DNA of 64,000 nt from assembly GCA_905216095.1 (NCBI GenBank), contig CAJMSQ010000002.1, forward strand, positions 1-64,000, read 5' to 3'. Source of the DNA: an uncultured bacterium (GTDB taxonomy: Bacteria > Bacteroidota > Bacteroidia > Bacteroidales > Bacteroidaceae). The notes under the pieces were generated by a model. That model saw only the letters and a list, made by a program, of their open reading frames with translations, searched no databases and was not told where the DNA came from. Positions 42,929 to 51,312 of the stretch are shown here, piece by piece. The position numbers and the translations under genes are program-made. How positions within the stretch are numbered: position 1 is the stretch's first letter; each line of letters starts with the position of its first letter.

Positions 42929-43050
42929 GCGATTTTGACAGCATTTGCTTTTGGCCGAAAAATGCGCACTCTTTGTGTTGCGCAAGCGCGGAGGACGGCC
43001 TGAACCATCCTTTTTTCGTGTTTGCAAGTCTATGATGCGATTTCGTATAT
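42929..43050 (+). repeat. Intergenic element copy F (truncated)
   Basis: Has the GCGATTTTGACA start, TTG and spacing of the family but a decayed -7 box (ACTCTTTG), a GGACGGcctgaaCCATCC hairpin with one mismatch, and T6. It stops before the palindrome part and is followed directly by copy G. Confidence 0.75.
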
Positions 43051-43075
43051 GTCATGTACGCGCGACAATCCTATT

Positions 43076-43335
43076 GCGATTTTAACACAATTTGCTTTTG
43101 GCCGAAAAATGTATTATCTTTGTATTGCGCAAGTGCGGAGGACGGCCTGAAACCGTCCTTTTTTCGTGTTTGCAGGTCCGTTTCGGGGAGAAACCGGCCC
43201 TATGACGGGATTTCGTACATGCCATGTAGGACGAACTACATGGCATGTAGTGTTTTCCGTCCCTGCATGTGTGGAAAACTACAAGCCATGTACGCCGCAC
43301 CAAAAGTGTAGAAAAGTTAAAAAAGTTAATGTCGG
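43076..43335 (+). repeat. Intergenic element copy G (260 bp, subfamily 1)
   Basis: Complete copy: TTG-N20-TATCTTTG, GGACGG...CCGTCC hairpin plus T6, TACATGCCATGTAGG and CTACATGGCATGTAG palindromes, GTTAATGTCGG end. Preceded by CGCGACAATCCTATT, as copy C is preceded by CGCGACAATCATATT. The rest of 42513-43479 holds copy F, the 42-bp array and terminators. Confidence 0.85.
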
Positions 43336-43422
43336 AATTGACCGGTTGCAGTTCCGCGCGGTGGAAATTACCGCTTTCCCGTGAGAGACGGCGGGGCCGG
43401 CGCTCCTCCGTGAGGACAAGGA

Positions 43423-43459
43423 AACGGGGGACGCCTCCATTGCGGAAGCATCCCCCGTT
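43423..43459 (-). terminator. Terminator of the GH31 gene
   Basis: AACGGGGGAcGC ... GCaTCCCCCGTT hairpin just after the GH31 stop codon on the minus strand. Confidence 0.65.
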
Positions 43460-43479
43460 ACCGGTATGCGTGGATGGTG

Positions 43480-46400
43480 TCAGAAGTTCACCGTTCCGAG
43501 ATTTCTGTCCACCAGGATGCCGTCTACGGCTTTCAGGTTGAACTTGCCGGCGCGTTTGGCCTTGAACTTGATGACGAACAGTTCGGGGTTGCCCTCGTCG
43601 AGCAGGAAGTTGTTGCCCCTGTTCACGAACGTCGGGTAGAGGGACTTCGTGCCGTTGGTGTGCAGTCGGTCGTAGGTGAGGTTCACCATGTCCTTCATTC
43701 CGACGAGGTCCACACCTGCGAACTCGAAGTCGTTCACGTCGTAAGGCAGGCCGAAGCTCAGTGCGTTCACGTAGTGCAGGCCTTTGCCCGAAACCTTGAT
43801 TTCGACCATTTCGCCGGCGGCGAATGTCTTCTTGTTCGGGGTGAGCACGAGCGAGCCGGCCACGTGGTCGTTCGAGTTGCGCACTCCGCCGTCGAGTTCG
43901 GTCGTCACGATGGAGATGTCATAGGCGTCGATGAGACCGTTGCCGTTTACGTCGCCGATGCTTACATAGTCGAAGTCGCCGTCCCCCTTGCGCAGACCCG
44001 TATAGTTCATGTAGCTGGTCAGGTCGTTCTCGTCGATGCGCTTGTCACGGTTGATGTCGCCCTGCAGGACGCTTTCCGTTCCGGCCACCTTGTAGATGTA
44101 CATTTCCTTGCCCGAGCCGAAGTTGCCTACGGCCTCGCTGACGCTCATCTTCACGTAGCGTGCCTCGGGATTTCCCTCGAAGGCGAAGGTCTTGGTCGCG
44201 CCGTCCTTTGCCCAGACAAAGGGAACGGGGTCGCTCCATGTGCGCTTGTCGGTGCTGTATGCCAGCGTACCCTTCAGCAGCGTGCCGTTGCCGGCGTCTT
44301 CGCGCGGGAGATATTCGAGTCTGTCGAGTTTGTTCACGCTGCGCAGGTCGATAATCATGTCAAAGGGTACGGCAGTGCCTTTTCCCCACTTGGTGTGCCA
44401 GTTGCTCTTCGGGTCGAAGTCGAACAGCTTGGCGACGGTCTGTCCCGGCTGGTCCTCGCAGGTGACTTGCGCCTTGATGCCCTTCAGCGCGAACTCGAGC
44501 GGGTCGCTCTTCGTCGTGGCGACGGCGTCGGTCCATTCGGAACGGCCGTCCTTGTTCACGGCGCGTACCTTGAAGGCGTATTCCTTTTCGGGCACCATGC
44601 CGTCGAAGAGCAGTTCGCGGTCACGTATCGTCGAGTAGACCATGCCGTCGTATTCCACTTCATAGTAGTCGGCGTTCGCTACGGCGTCCCACGAGGGCGT
44701 GAGCGTGTATGTACCCGTGTTTTCGTCGGTGAAGTGTACCTTCGGGGCGGCCAGTGCGCCCGTGTGGGTGAGGAGACGGTCTGCCGGAGCGTATCCGAAG
44801 CCGTCGATTTCCACGGCCAGCGCGTTCTCCTTCACGTCACATTTTCCGATACGTACGATCAGCTGCGGATTTTTCGTGATGACCTGCTTGGCGAAGTCGC
44901 TTCCCGGTGTGGCGAAACGGTTGATGTTGGGCGCTTCCACATAGCAATAGACGTTTTCCTTGCCTTCGAGCGCGGCCGCGTCGCTGACTTGGCTCAGTGT
45001 CACTTTGCGCTTTCCGATTTTCGCCGTTACCTTCTTCGGCTGCACGGTGGTGTTGATGCGCAGGTCGGTCGTCTTTTCGGCCTCAAAGCCTTCGAAGTCG
45101 CCTTCCGTGGGTGCAATTGTGACGGTGAGCTTGTTCTTCTCCACGTTGCTCTCGATGAGTGTGCGCGTGCAGCGTCCGCTCAGGTATTCCTGCGTGTTCC
45201 CGTCGTCGTCATACTCGCTGAATGCGGTGTAGCCGTCGGGATAGATTTCGTAGGCGCGGTAGTCCTTGCGTATCTGCGAGGGGTTGTTGTTCGGATGGGT
45301 CATGGGGATGATGCTTCCGCTCTTCACGAATACGGGAAGCTTCCACAACGGGGCGTCATAATTGTTGATGATGCATCCGCCCTCGTAGATGTCGCCGTTA
45401 TAATAGTCTATCCATTTGCCTTCGGGCAGATAGATGCCGTTGCGTATGTCGTTGCCGTCCTTGTCCGCCCGGGTGTCCTGATAAATCGGGGCGACGAGGA
45501 AACTCGGTCCGTACATGAACTGGTACTGCGTCTGCGTTCCGAGCGTGTACTCGTTGGGGTATTCGAGGAACATGGCGCGTATCATGGGCTGTCCGTCCAC
45601 GGCCTCGCGTGCGATGCTGTAGGTGTAGGGCATCAGCTCGGACTTCATTTTCAGATACCAGCGGTTGATGCTGGCGGAAGGCTCGCCGAGCACTTCGGGA
45701 TACTTGGGGTTGCTGCCCCAGCCGTCCATGTTCAGCTCCATCGGCGTGAAGGTCTTCCACTGGAACTCACGTACGTTCACCGGGACGTTCTTTCCGCCGA
45801 AAATGCCGTCCACGTCGCTCGTGATGTTGGGCTGTCCGGAGAGTCCGGAACCGATGAAGGTCGGGATGTGGAAGCGGATGTATTCCCAGTCCCCGCCGGT
45901 CTGGTCGCCGCTCCATATTCCGGCGTAGCGTTGCGTGCCGGCCCAGCCGTCCAGCGAGATGATGAACGGACGTGCGTTCGAGCCGTAGTAAGGCATGATT
46001 TCGCCGACGTCGGCCACGCCGTTCAGACCGAAGCTGTAGCCCGCGCCGACCCACGCCACGTCGGTCTTGAGGACGCGCACGCCTGCGTCGCGGACCTCCT
46101 TCACGATGTCGCGCTGCAACAGGGCCTCGATGCCGGCTTTCGGATGCAGGTCGCTCTGTGTCCAGAGTCCTATCTCGACGCCTTTGGAACGGGCATAGTC
46201 GCCGAATTCCTTGAGGTTCTGAATGTTTCCGTCAAGGGTCTCGGTCTGTCCGTAGCCTGCGCCGTAACCGTCGTTGGGCAGGAACCAGCCGAGCGGCATG
46301 TCGTGCTTGAAATAGCGGTCTATCGCGGCACGGGCCGAGAACTGGTAGTTGTTTTTCTCTCCGTTCAGGCTTTCCTTGATGCCGCCGTTGTCCTTCTGGC

Positions 46401-47340
46401 TCTCGTTGTAGCGTTTGCCGTCCTCGTAGAGCATGAAACCGTTTTCGGCTTCGGTCCAGTAGTCACGGTTGTAGGCGTTCAGGTGTCCTTCGTAGAAGCC
46501 GAACTTCGGCAGCAGGACGGGATTGCCCGTAAGCTGGTAGAAGTCGTTGAGCAGGGCTACCGCGCCGTCGTTCACCATCAGGAAAACGTCAAGATAGTTC
46601 TCCGAGTGCGAAAGCAGCACCTTGCCCTCCTCGGTGGCCCCGAAGTCGTAGCGGCCCGGCTTGAAGGTGTGCCACATCAGGCCGTAGCCTTTCGTACTCC
46701 AGTAGAAGGGGGTGGGAGATGCCACTCCGCCGTCCACCCAGTTGTTGGTGTTCTCTATGGCTATGGCCTTGCCGCGATGGGAGAAGCGGCCGTTCTGCAC
46801 GCCGCCGCCATAGAAGTATTCGTCCGGCCGGGCGGCCAGCGTCAGCGTGCATTGTTTTTCGCCGAGCTCCGCGGGGGCAGTTTCCTTGATTACGGTCTCG
46901 CCCGTCTGCAGGTTGGTTACGGTCATCAGGGCCGTGGTGCGGTCGATGCCGATGCGGATTTTCGGGGTGGAGATGGCGATGTTACCGTCTTTCTTCTCCA
47001 GTTCCACACCGCCGGTGGCGCGCCGTGCCGAGTTTGTCAGGATTTGTGCCGGCGGATTGGCCTTCGGGTCGCGCATGATGCCTCCCGTGTCGTCGCGGAA
47101 CAGGCGGAAGATGTTTTCGCCATAGAAGTCGATGGTCATGTGCTTGCCGTCGGCATACACCACCTCTACGGTCGTGGGGTTGATTTTGCGGGCATCGGCA
47201 ATCTGTACCGCCCGGGCGTGTACGGGATTCAGTCCGATGCGCTGCGCCATGCCCGTCGTGGGGATTGCCGTCAGCGTGAGCGGCAGTGCCAGCGCTACGG
47301 CTGCGCAATGTCCGACTACGAATTTTCGGTTTTTCTTCAT
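43480..47340 (-). CDS. Secreted GH31 alpha-glycosidase with FN3, F5/8-type, dockerin-like and cohesin-like modules
   Basis: 1286-residue exported enzyme. It has a signal peptide (about 1-33), a GH31 N-terminal beta domain (about 55-300) and a catalytic barrel with likely nucleophile in LKTDVAW (near Asp427) and acid/base in WSGDQ (near Asp478), followed by GH31 C-terminal domains. A fibronectin-like unit (about 880-970) and a discoidin/CBM32-like unit (about 970-1110) come next. A dockerin-like pair of calcium loops follows (GDINRDKRIDENDL and GDVNGNGLIDAYDI, about 1120-1175), and a final cohesin-like domain. The layout resembles Bacteroidales GH31 enzymes reported to be alpha-N-acetylgalactosaminidases; an alpha-glucosidase or alpha-galactosidase is also possible. 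The start is MKKNRKF at 47340. Confidence 0.88.
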   Translation of the reverse strand: MKKNRKFVVGHCAAVALALPLTLTAIPTTGMAQRIGLNPVHARAVQIADARKINPTTVEVVYADGKHMTIDFYGENIFRLFRDDTGGIMRDPKANPPAQILTNSARRATGGVELEKKDGNIAISTPKIRIGIDRTTALMTVTNLQTGETVIKETAPAELGEKQCTLTLAARPDEYFYGGGVQNGRFSHRGKAIAIENTNNWVDGGVASPTPFYWSTKGYGLMWHTFKPGRYDFGATEEGKVLLSHSENYLDVFLMVNDGAVALLNDFYQLTGNPVLLPKFGFYEGHLNAYNRDYWTEAENGFMLYEDGKRYNESQKDNGGIKESLNGEKNNYQFSARAAIDRYFKHDMPLGWFLPNDGYGAGYGQTETLDGNIQNLKEFGDYARSKGVEIGLWTQSDLHPKAGIEALLQRDIVKEVRDAGVRVLKTDVAWVGAGYSFGLNGVADVGEIMPYYGSNARPFIISLDGWAGTQRYAGIWSGDQTGGDWEYIRFHIPTFIGSGLSGQPNITSDVDGIFGGKNVPVNVREFQWKTFTPMELNMDGWGSNPKYPEVLGEPSASINRWYLKMKSELMPYTYSIAREAVDGQPMIRAMFLEYPNEYTLGTQTQYQFMYGPSFLVAPIYQDTRADKDGNDIRNGIYLPEGKWIDYYNGDIYEGGCIINNYDAPLWKLPVFVKSGSIIPMTHPNNNPSQIRKDYRAYEIYPDGYTAFSEYDDDGNTQEYLSGRCTRTLIESNVEKNKLTVTIAPTEGDFEGFEAEKTTDLRINTTVQPKKVTAKIGKRKVTLSQVSDAAALEGKENVYCYVEAPNINRFATPGSDFAKQVITKNPQLIVRIGKCDVKENALAVEIDGFGYAPADRLLTHTGALAAPKVHFTDENTGTYTLTPSWDAVANADYYEVEYDGMVYSTIRDRELLFDGMVPEKEYAFKVRAVNKDGRSEWTDAVATTKSDPLEFALKGIKAQVTCEDQPGQTVAKLFDFDPKSNWHTKWGKGTAVPFDMIIDLRSVNKLDRLEYLPREDAGNGTLLKGTLAYSTDKRTWSDPVPFVWAKDGATKTFAFEGNPEARYVKMSVSEAVGNFGSGKEMYIYKVAGTESVLQGDINRDKRIDENDLTSYMNYTGLRKGDGDFDYVSIGDVNGNGLIDAYDISIVTTELDGGVRNSNDHVAGSLVLTPNKKTFAAGEMVEIKVSGKGLHYVNALSFGLPYDVNDFEFAGVDLVGMKDMVNLTYDRLHTNGTKSLYPTFVNRGNNFLLDEGNPELFVIKFKAKRAGKFNLKAVDGILVDRNLGTVNF

Positions 47341-47558
47341 GATATGATAAAGTGTTGTTTTGGTGTTTTTCTGCTTTGCGGCCCGTTGCGGGGCCGGCCT
47401 ACTTAATGCGTTCAAAGTTACACAATATTTCGTAATGCGGGTACTTGGCCTGCAAAAACTTTTCTGTTCCTTGCCGCGGTCGTTTTCCTGTTTCCGTCCC
47501 GGCGGTCTCCGTCGCCGTTTTTCCGTCGTGCCGGCCGCGGGGCGCGGGGATACGGAAA

Positions 47559-47586
47559 GCCCCCGGAGCCGTCGGGCTTCGGGGGC
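47559..47586 (-). terminator. Terminator of the DUF349 gene
   Basis: GCCCCCGaAGCCC...GGCTcCGGGGGC hairpin on the minus strand, followed by TTTCC. The remaining 47341-47613 gap shows nothing else. Confidence 0.65.
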
Positions 47587-47613
47587 GTATCATGGTTGTT
47601 GTGCGGACGGGGC

Positions 47614-49497
47614 TTATTTCGCTTCGGCCTCGGCCTTGATTTTCTCGTTGATGGCGTTGATTTTCTCGGCCAGCAGCCCGAGGTCTTCCTTGAGCCGCTC
47701 TATCTTTTTCGCGATTTCGTCGGCGATGCTGTTTCCGGACTTCGACTTGAACGAGAGGAACGTGAGGTTGGTTTCGTAGGTCTGTATTTCCTGTTTCTTT
47801 GCCTCGAATGCCGTCATCAGCCGGTTGCGCTCGCGGGTCAGTTCGCTGCCTCCCTTGTCGGCCACGTTCTTCTTGAAGTTCTCAAGGTGGCGGCGTCCGG
47901 CGCTGATGTGCAGTTCCTTGTAGATGCGGTCGCAGACTTCGCGGTAGCGCTTGTATATCTTTTCCTTTTTCCTGAAAGGTACGTGCCCGATGGCGTTCCA
48001 TTGTGCCTGCAGGTCGCGGACCGCCTGCTGCACGTTCTCGGCCTCGTCGGCCAGCAACTGTTCCAGTCCGGCGATGATGGCGTTTTTCTTTTCGAGGTTG
48101 GCTTCTTCCTCCTCGCGCTGGCCGGATGTGGCCTCGTTTTTCTTTTCGAAGAAATGGTTGCAGGCTTCGTTGAACCGTTTCCAGATGCTTTCGGACACCT
48201 TGTGCGCCACGGGGCCTATCGTCTTCCACTCCTTCTGCAGGGCGACGAGCTTGTTGGCGGTAGCCTGCCAGTCGGTGCTGTCCTTGAGTGCCTCGGCCTT
48301 TTCGCAGAGTGCGGTCTTGGCGGCCAGGTTGGCGGCGAAGGTCTCGCGGGTGGCCTTGAAGTATTCCGTCTTGGCGGTGAAGAACTTGTCACATGCCGTG
48401 CGGAAACGCTCGAATATCTTGGCGTTCATCTTTTTCGGCGTGAAACCGATGGTTTTCCACTCGCTCTGGATTTCCAGCACCTGCTTGGTCGTGTTGTCCC
48501 AGTCGGCGAATGTTTTCAGACCTTCGGTGGAGACGGCTTCGACCTTTTCGCAGAGTTCTGTCTTCTTCTGCAGGTTTTCCTCCTCGCGGGCTTTCAGACC
48601 TTCGAAGTGCTCCTGGTGGCGCTTGTTCACCACGGTGGAGGCTTCCTTGAAGCGTGTCCAGATTTCTTCGCGCAGCTCTTTGGCCACGGGGCCCGTCTCG
48701 CGGAATTCCTGGTGCAGTTTCTGGAGCTGGTGGAAAGCCGATACGGGGTCTTCCACCCGGGCCAGGCTTTCGGCGGCCTCGCACAGGCGTGTCTTGGTCT
48801 CCAGGTTCTTCTTGAAGTCGTAGGCGCGGAACTCGTGGTTGAGGCGCAGCTGGTCGTAGAATTGCTCTACGTAGAGCTGGAAGTTCTTCCACAGCTCCGT
48901 GGCCCTTTCTGCGGGCACGAGTTTTATTTCTTTCCAGTCGGCCTGCAGTTGTTTGATTTCGTTGTAGTGTTTGTCGGCGTCGTCGGGCGAGGCTGACATT
49001 TCCTTGATGCGTTCTATGATGGCCAGCTTCTTCTCCAGGTTTTCCTGCTTCTCTTTTTCGAGGGCTTCGGCGGCCTGTGCGCGCATTTCCCTGATGCGTG
49101 CCATCTGCGCCTTGAACTCCTCCTCGTCGCTGTCGGGCGCGGGGATGAATGCCTCGGGCGCTCCGCCGGCCTGTATGAAGGCTTCGCGTGCGGCGGCCGC
49201 TTCGGTATTGTGGATTTTGTAGTAAGCCTGTTTGAGCTGTTCCGTCTCGGCACGGTCGGCCTGTGCGCCCGAGGCCACGATTTCCTTCAGCATTTCGATG
49301 ACTTCGGCCTTTGTGGTGGGCTGCTTGCGCGTCTCGGCCGGTGCTTCGGGGGCTTCGGCGCTCATGGCCGGCGTGTTGGTCTCTTCCGGCTGCGTTCCGG
49401 TTTCCTGCAGTCCGTTCCCGGTGTTTTCGCTCACGGTCTCTTCCACGCTTTCCACGGGGCTGACGGTCGCTGCGTCCGGCATTTTATTTTCGTCCAT
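47614..49497 (-). CDS. DUF349 repeat protein
   Basis: 627-residue highly charged, helical protein with a low-complexity acidic N-terminus (about 1-60) and five to six DUF349 repeats from about residue 145 to 555. Each repeat is about 70-75 residues, with the pattern 'LQxEWKxIGPVxxxxxxxIWxRFxxAxDxFF'. Segments between are coiled-coil-like, and the C-terminal 60 residues are also coiled-coil. There is no signal peptide, so it is cytoplasmic. DUF349 proteins are widespread in Bacteroidetes and Actinobacteria; their function is not established. It ends at a hairpin terminator. Confidence 0.88.
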   Translation of the reverse strand: MDENKMPDAATVSPVESVEETVSENTGNGLQETGTQPEETNTPAMSAEAPEAPAETRKQPTTKAEVIEMLKEIVASGAQADRAETEQLKQAYYKIHNTEAAAAREAFIQAGGAPEAFIPAPDSDEEEFKAQMARIREMRAQAAEALEKEKQENLEKKLAIIERIKEMSASPDDADKHYNEIKQLQADWKEIKLVPAERATELWKNFQLYVEQFYDQLRLNHEFRAYDFKKNLETKTRLCEAAESLARVEDPVSAFHQLQKLHQEFRETGPVAKELREEIWTRFKEASTVVNKRHQEHFEGLKAREEENLQKKTELCEKVEAVSTEGLKTFADWDNTTKQVLEIQSEWKTIGFTPKKMNAKIFERFRTACDKFFTAKTEYFKATRETFAANLAAKTALCEKAEALKDSTDWQATANKLVALQKEWKTIGPVAHKVSESIWKRFNEACNHFFEKKNEATSGQREEEEANLEKKNAIIAGLEQLLADEAENVQQAVRDLQAQWNAIGHVPFRKKEKIYKRYREVCDRIYKELHISAGRRHLENFKKNVADKGGSELTRERNRLMTAFEAKKQEIQTYETNLTFLSFKSKSGNSIADEIAKKIERLKEDLGLLAEKINAINEKIKAEAEAK

Positions 49498-49597
49498 AAT
49501 GAAGTGGTCTGTTATCTTTATTTAAGTTATTTCTTGCAAATGAAGCTATTTTTATCGGGATAGCCAAAAATTCCGCTACATTTTTCCTTTTCGGGGC

Positions 49598-50524
49598 TTA
49601 AATCCATGTTTTGCGCCGGAACAGGGCGTAGAAAATGCCGGTCACGAGGAAGGAGAGCACGATGACGAGGGGGAAACCCCATAGCGTGCTTTCGAGCCCC
49701 GATACGAGGTTCATGCCGAAGATACTCGCGATGAGCGTCGGGAACATGAGTATGATGGATATGGACGTCATCTGTTTCATGACGCCCGACATGTTGTTGT
49801 TGATGATGTTGGCATAGGTCTCCATCGTCGAGTCGAGGATGTTGGTGTAGATGTTGGTCGTCTCGCGTGCCTGGTTCATCTCGATATTGACGTCTTCGAT
49901 AAGGTCGGCATCCAGCTCATCGACGGGCAGTTTGATTTTCAGCTTCGACAGCAGCGTCTCGTTGCCCCTTATGGACGTGATGAAGTAGGTCAGGCTGTCT
50001 TGCAGCCGTGACAGTCCGATGAGGTCCTCGTTGTCTATTTTCTTGTCGAGGTTCCGTTTGGCCTCTTCTATGAGAATATTGATTTGTTTGAGCCGTTTCA
50101 GGTACCAGACGGCCGAGGAGAGGAACAGTCTGAAGACAAGGTCCACGGAGTCGGTGAATCCGCGGTTCCGCTTCTGCTGGTAGGAAACGAAATCAATCAT
50201 CATGTTGGTTTCGTAATTGCACACCGTGATGCACACGTCCTTGTTGAGGATGATGCCGAGGGGGATGGTGGTGTGCGGTGTGCGTGAGCGGACTTCCTTG
50301 ACGTAGGGTATGCGCAGGATGATGAGGGACCATCCGTCGTCGTAGTCGTAGCGCGAGCGCTCGTCCTTGTCTCGGATGTCGTCAAGAAAGTAGTCGGGGA
50401 TTTTCAGTGTGTTGTAAAGGAAATCTTCGTCGTCGGGTGTGGGGCAGGTGACCTGCACCCAGCAGTTCGGTTCCCATTCGTCCAGTGTACGCAGTGTGTG
50501 GTCGATGTTCCAGTAAGTTCGCAT
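49598..50524 (-). CDS. CorA family magnesium/divalent metal transporter
   Basis: 308-residue CorA-type channel: a soluble N-terminal funnel domain (about 1-240) with a long helical stalk (DLIEDVNIEMNQARETTNIYTNILDSTMETYANIINNNMSGVMKQ; key part NNNMSGVMKQMT), then two membrane helices (about 246-268 and 280-301). The signature is FGMN between them (IASIFGMNLVSG) rather than the canonical YGMN. It forms pentamers in the inner membrane. A TACTTTTG -7 box lies at 50655-50662, about 130 bp upstream. Confidence 0.9.
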   Translation of the reverse strand: MRTYWNIDHTLRTLDEWEPNCWVQVTCPTPDDEDFLYNTLKIPDYFLDDIRDKDERSRYDYDDGWSLIILRIPYVKEVRSRTPHTTIPLGIILNKDVCITVCNYETNMMIDFVSYQQKRNRGFTDSVDLVFRLFLSSAVWYLKRLKQINILIEEAKRNLDKKIDNEDLIGLSRLQDSLTYFITSIRGNETLLSKLKIKLPVDELDADLIEDVNIEMNQARETTNIYTNILDSTMETYANIINNNMSGVMKQMTSISIILMFPTLIASIFGMNLVSGLESTLWGFPLVIVLSFLVTGIFYALFRRKTWI

Positions 50525-50940
50525 GGCTTTTTCCTCCGGGCATTAATGTTGGCGCCGGTAGGGCTCAGGCGTGGCTGTGTTACCGGCAGTGACTCTGATT
50601 GTTATTCGCGTGATAGTCGTCCATCAGGATGAAACAAAGAATGGTTATCAAGGGCAAAAGTACGAATTTTATTTTGGAACGTGTGCCTGTTGTGGCGAAA
50701 AAATGATTTGCGGTGGAATGGCCGCCCGGCATACTGTATTAATAAGGTACGCGCGTGCGCGAAAGCGGCTGCGGGCAGCGTTGGCGCGCGGCCATTCCGG
50801 AGCGGAGGACGCGGTGGTTACGACGCGCAAGGTCCGGTCGGGGCATGAGTGGAAAAAGCAAAGCGGTCTCTTGTCCGGTCGTACCCCTCAAAACGCCCTT
50901 GCGGCCCGTCGCCGGCACGGGGTACGGAGGGGCTATGATG
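50525..50940. other. Intergenic region upstream of CorA, no gene seen
   Basis: Contains the CorA -7 box TACTTTTG (50655-50662, minus strand). From 50700 to 50940 the sequence is GC-rich with short arginine-rich frames only; I see no convincing gene or structure. Confidence 0.4.
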
Positions 50941-50960
50941 CTTCAAATGCAAAAAAATAA

Positions 50961-51020
50961 GGTGTGTTTATATATTTTAACATTGGGGGGGTAATTTCTT
51001 AACTATTATATCTACATTTG
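50961..51020 (+). promoter_or_regulatory. Cassette 1 promoter with G7 tract
   Basis: Nearly identical to 54643-54708: TTTATATATTTTAACATT, a G-run (7 here, 50985-50991), then TAATTTCTTAACTATTATAT and the -7 box TACATTTG (51013-51020). The G-run ends 21 bp before the -7 box, where the -33 region should be. Confidence 0.6.
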
Positions 51021-51312
51021 CGCCCGAAAAGGAGAAGGAATCATGCAGAGAAGCCTGCGGGAGCAGTTCTTATGCAGATTTTTCCGGTCGGTCAAGGCTC
51101 GCGGACGTGCGGGTATATGTACCGTACTTCCTTTCCGTCGTGGGAGACCTCGGGCAAAAGCAAAATTACCCCTCATCTGCTTACTGAAAAGCCCTGTTGT
51201 CCCTGCTCACAGACGCCGGGCCGGTCCGGATATATCCGTCGTGCCGATAGGAAAAACGCATTTACCCAAAACTTTTTATTCACTATATTTATAAACCAAT
51301 AAACAAAGGACA
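51021..51312 (+). promoter_or_regulatory. Long mRNA leader of cassette 1
   Basis: About 290 nt between the promoter and the ATG, with blocks shared with the cassette 2 leader (54709-54994): GCGC.CGAAAAG, TTTTTCCGGTCGG / ATTTTCCGGCCGG, CGGACGTGCGGGT / CGGAAGTGCGGTT, AAAATTACCCC and CCG.CAGAAAAACGC-like words. No start codon gives a conserved peptide. Confidence 0.5.

Noticed and set aside
42637-43035. 132-codon frame with repeated 'GYWGFYPMFHRV' units
   Set aside because: Repeats come from the 42-bp DNA array (14 codons); no start signal, and the frame runs into an intergenic element. Such peptides are common annotation noise.
43474-47406. 1310-codon open frame on the plus strand, antisense to GH31
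   Set aside because: It mirrors the whole GH31 gene; composition (V, H, R-rich, no domain) fits a shadow frame caused by high GC at third positions. GH31 has clear motifs and a signal peptide.
50571-50960. 129-codon plus-strand frame upstream of cassette 1
   Set aside because: Arginine-rich, no homology features, overlaps the CorA promoter and the cassette promoter region.
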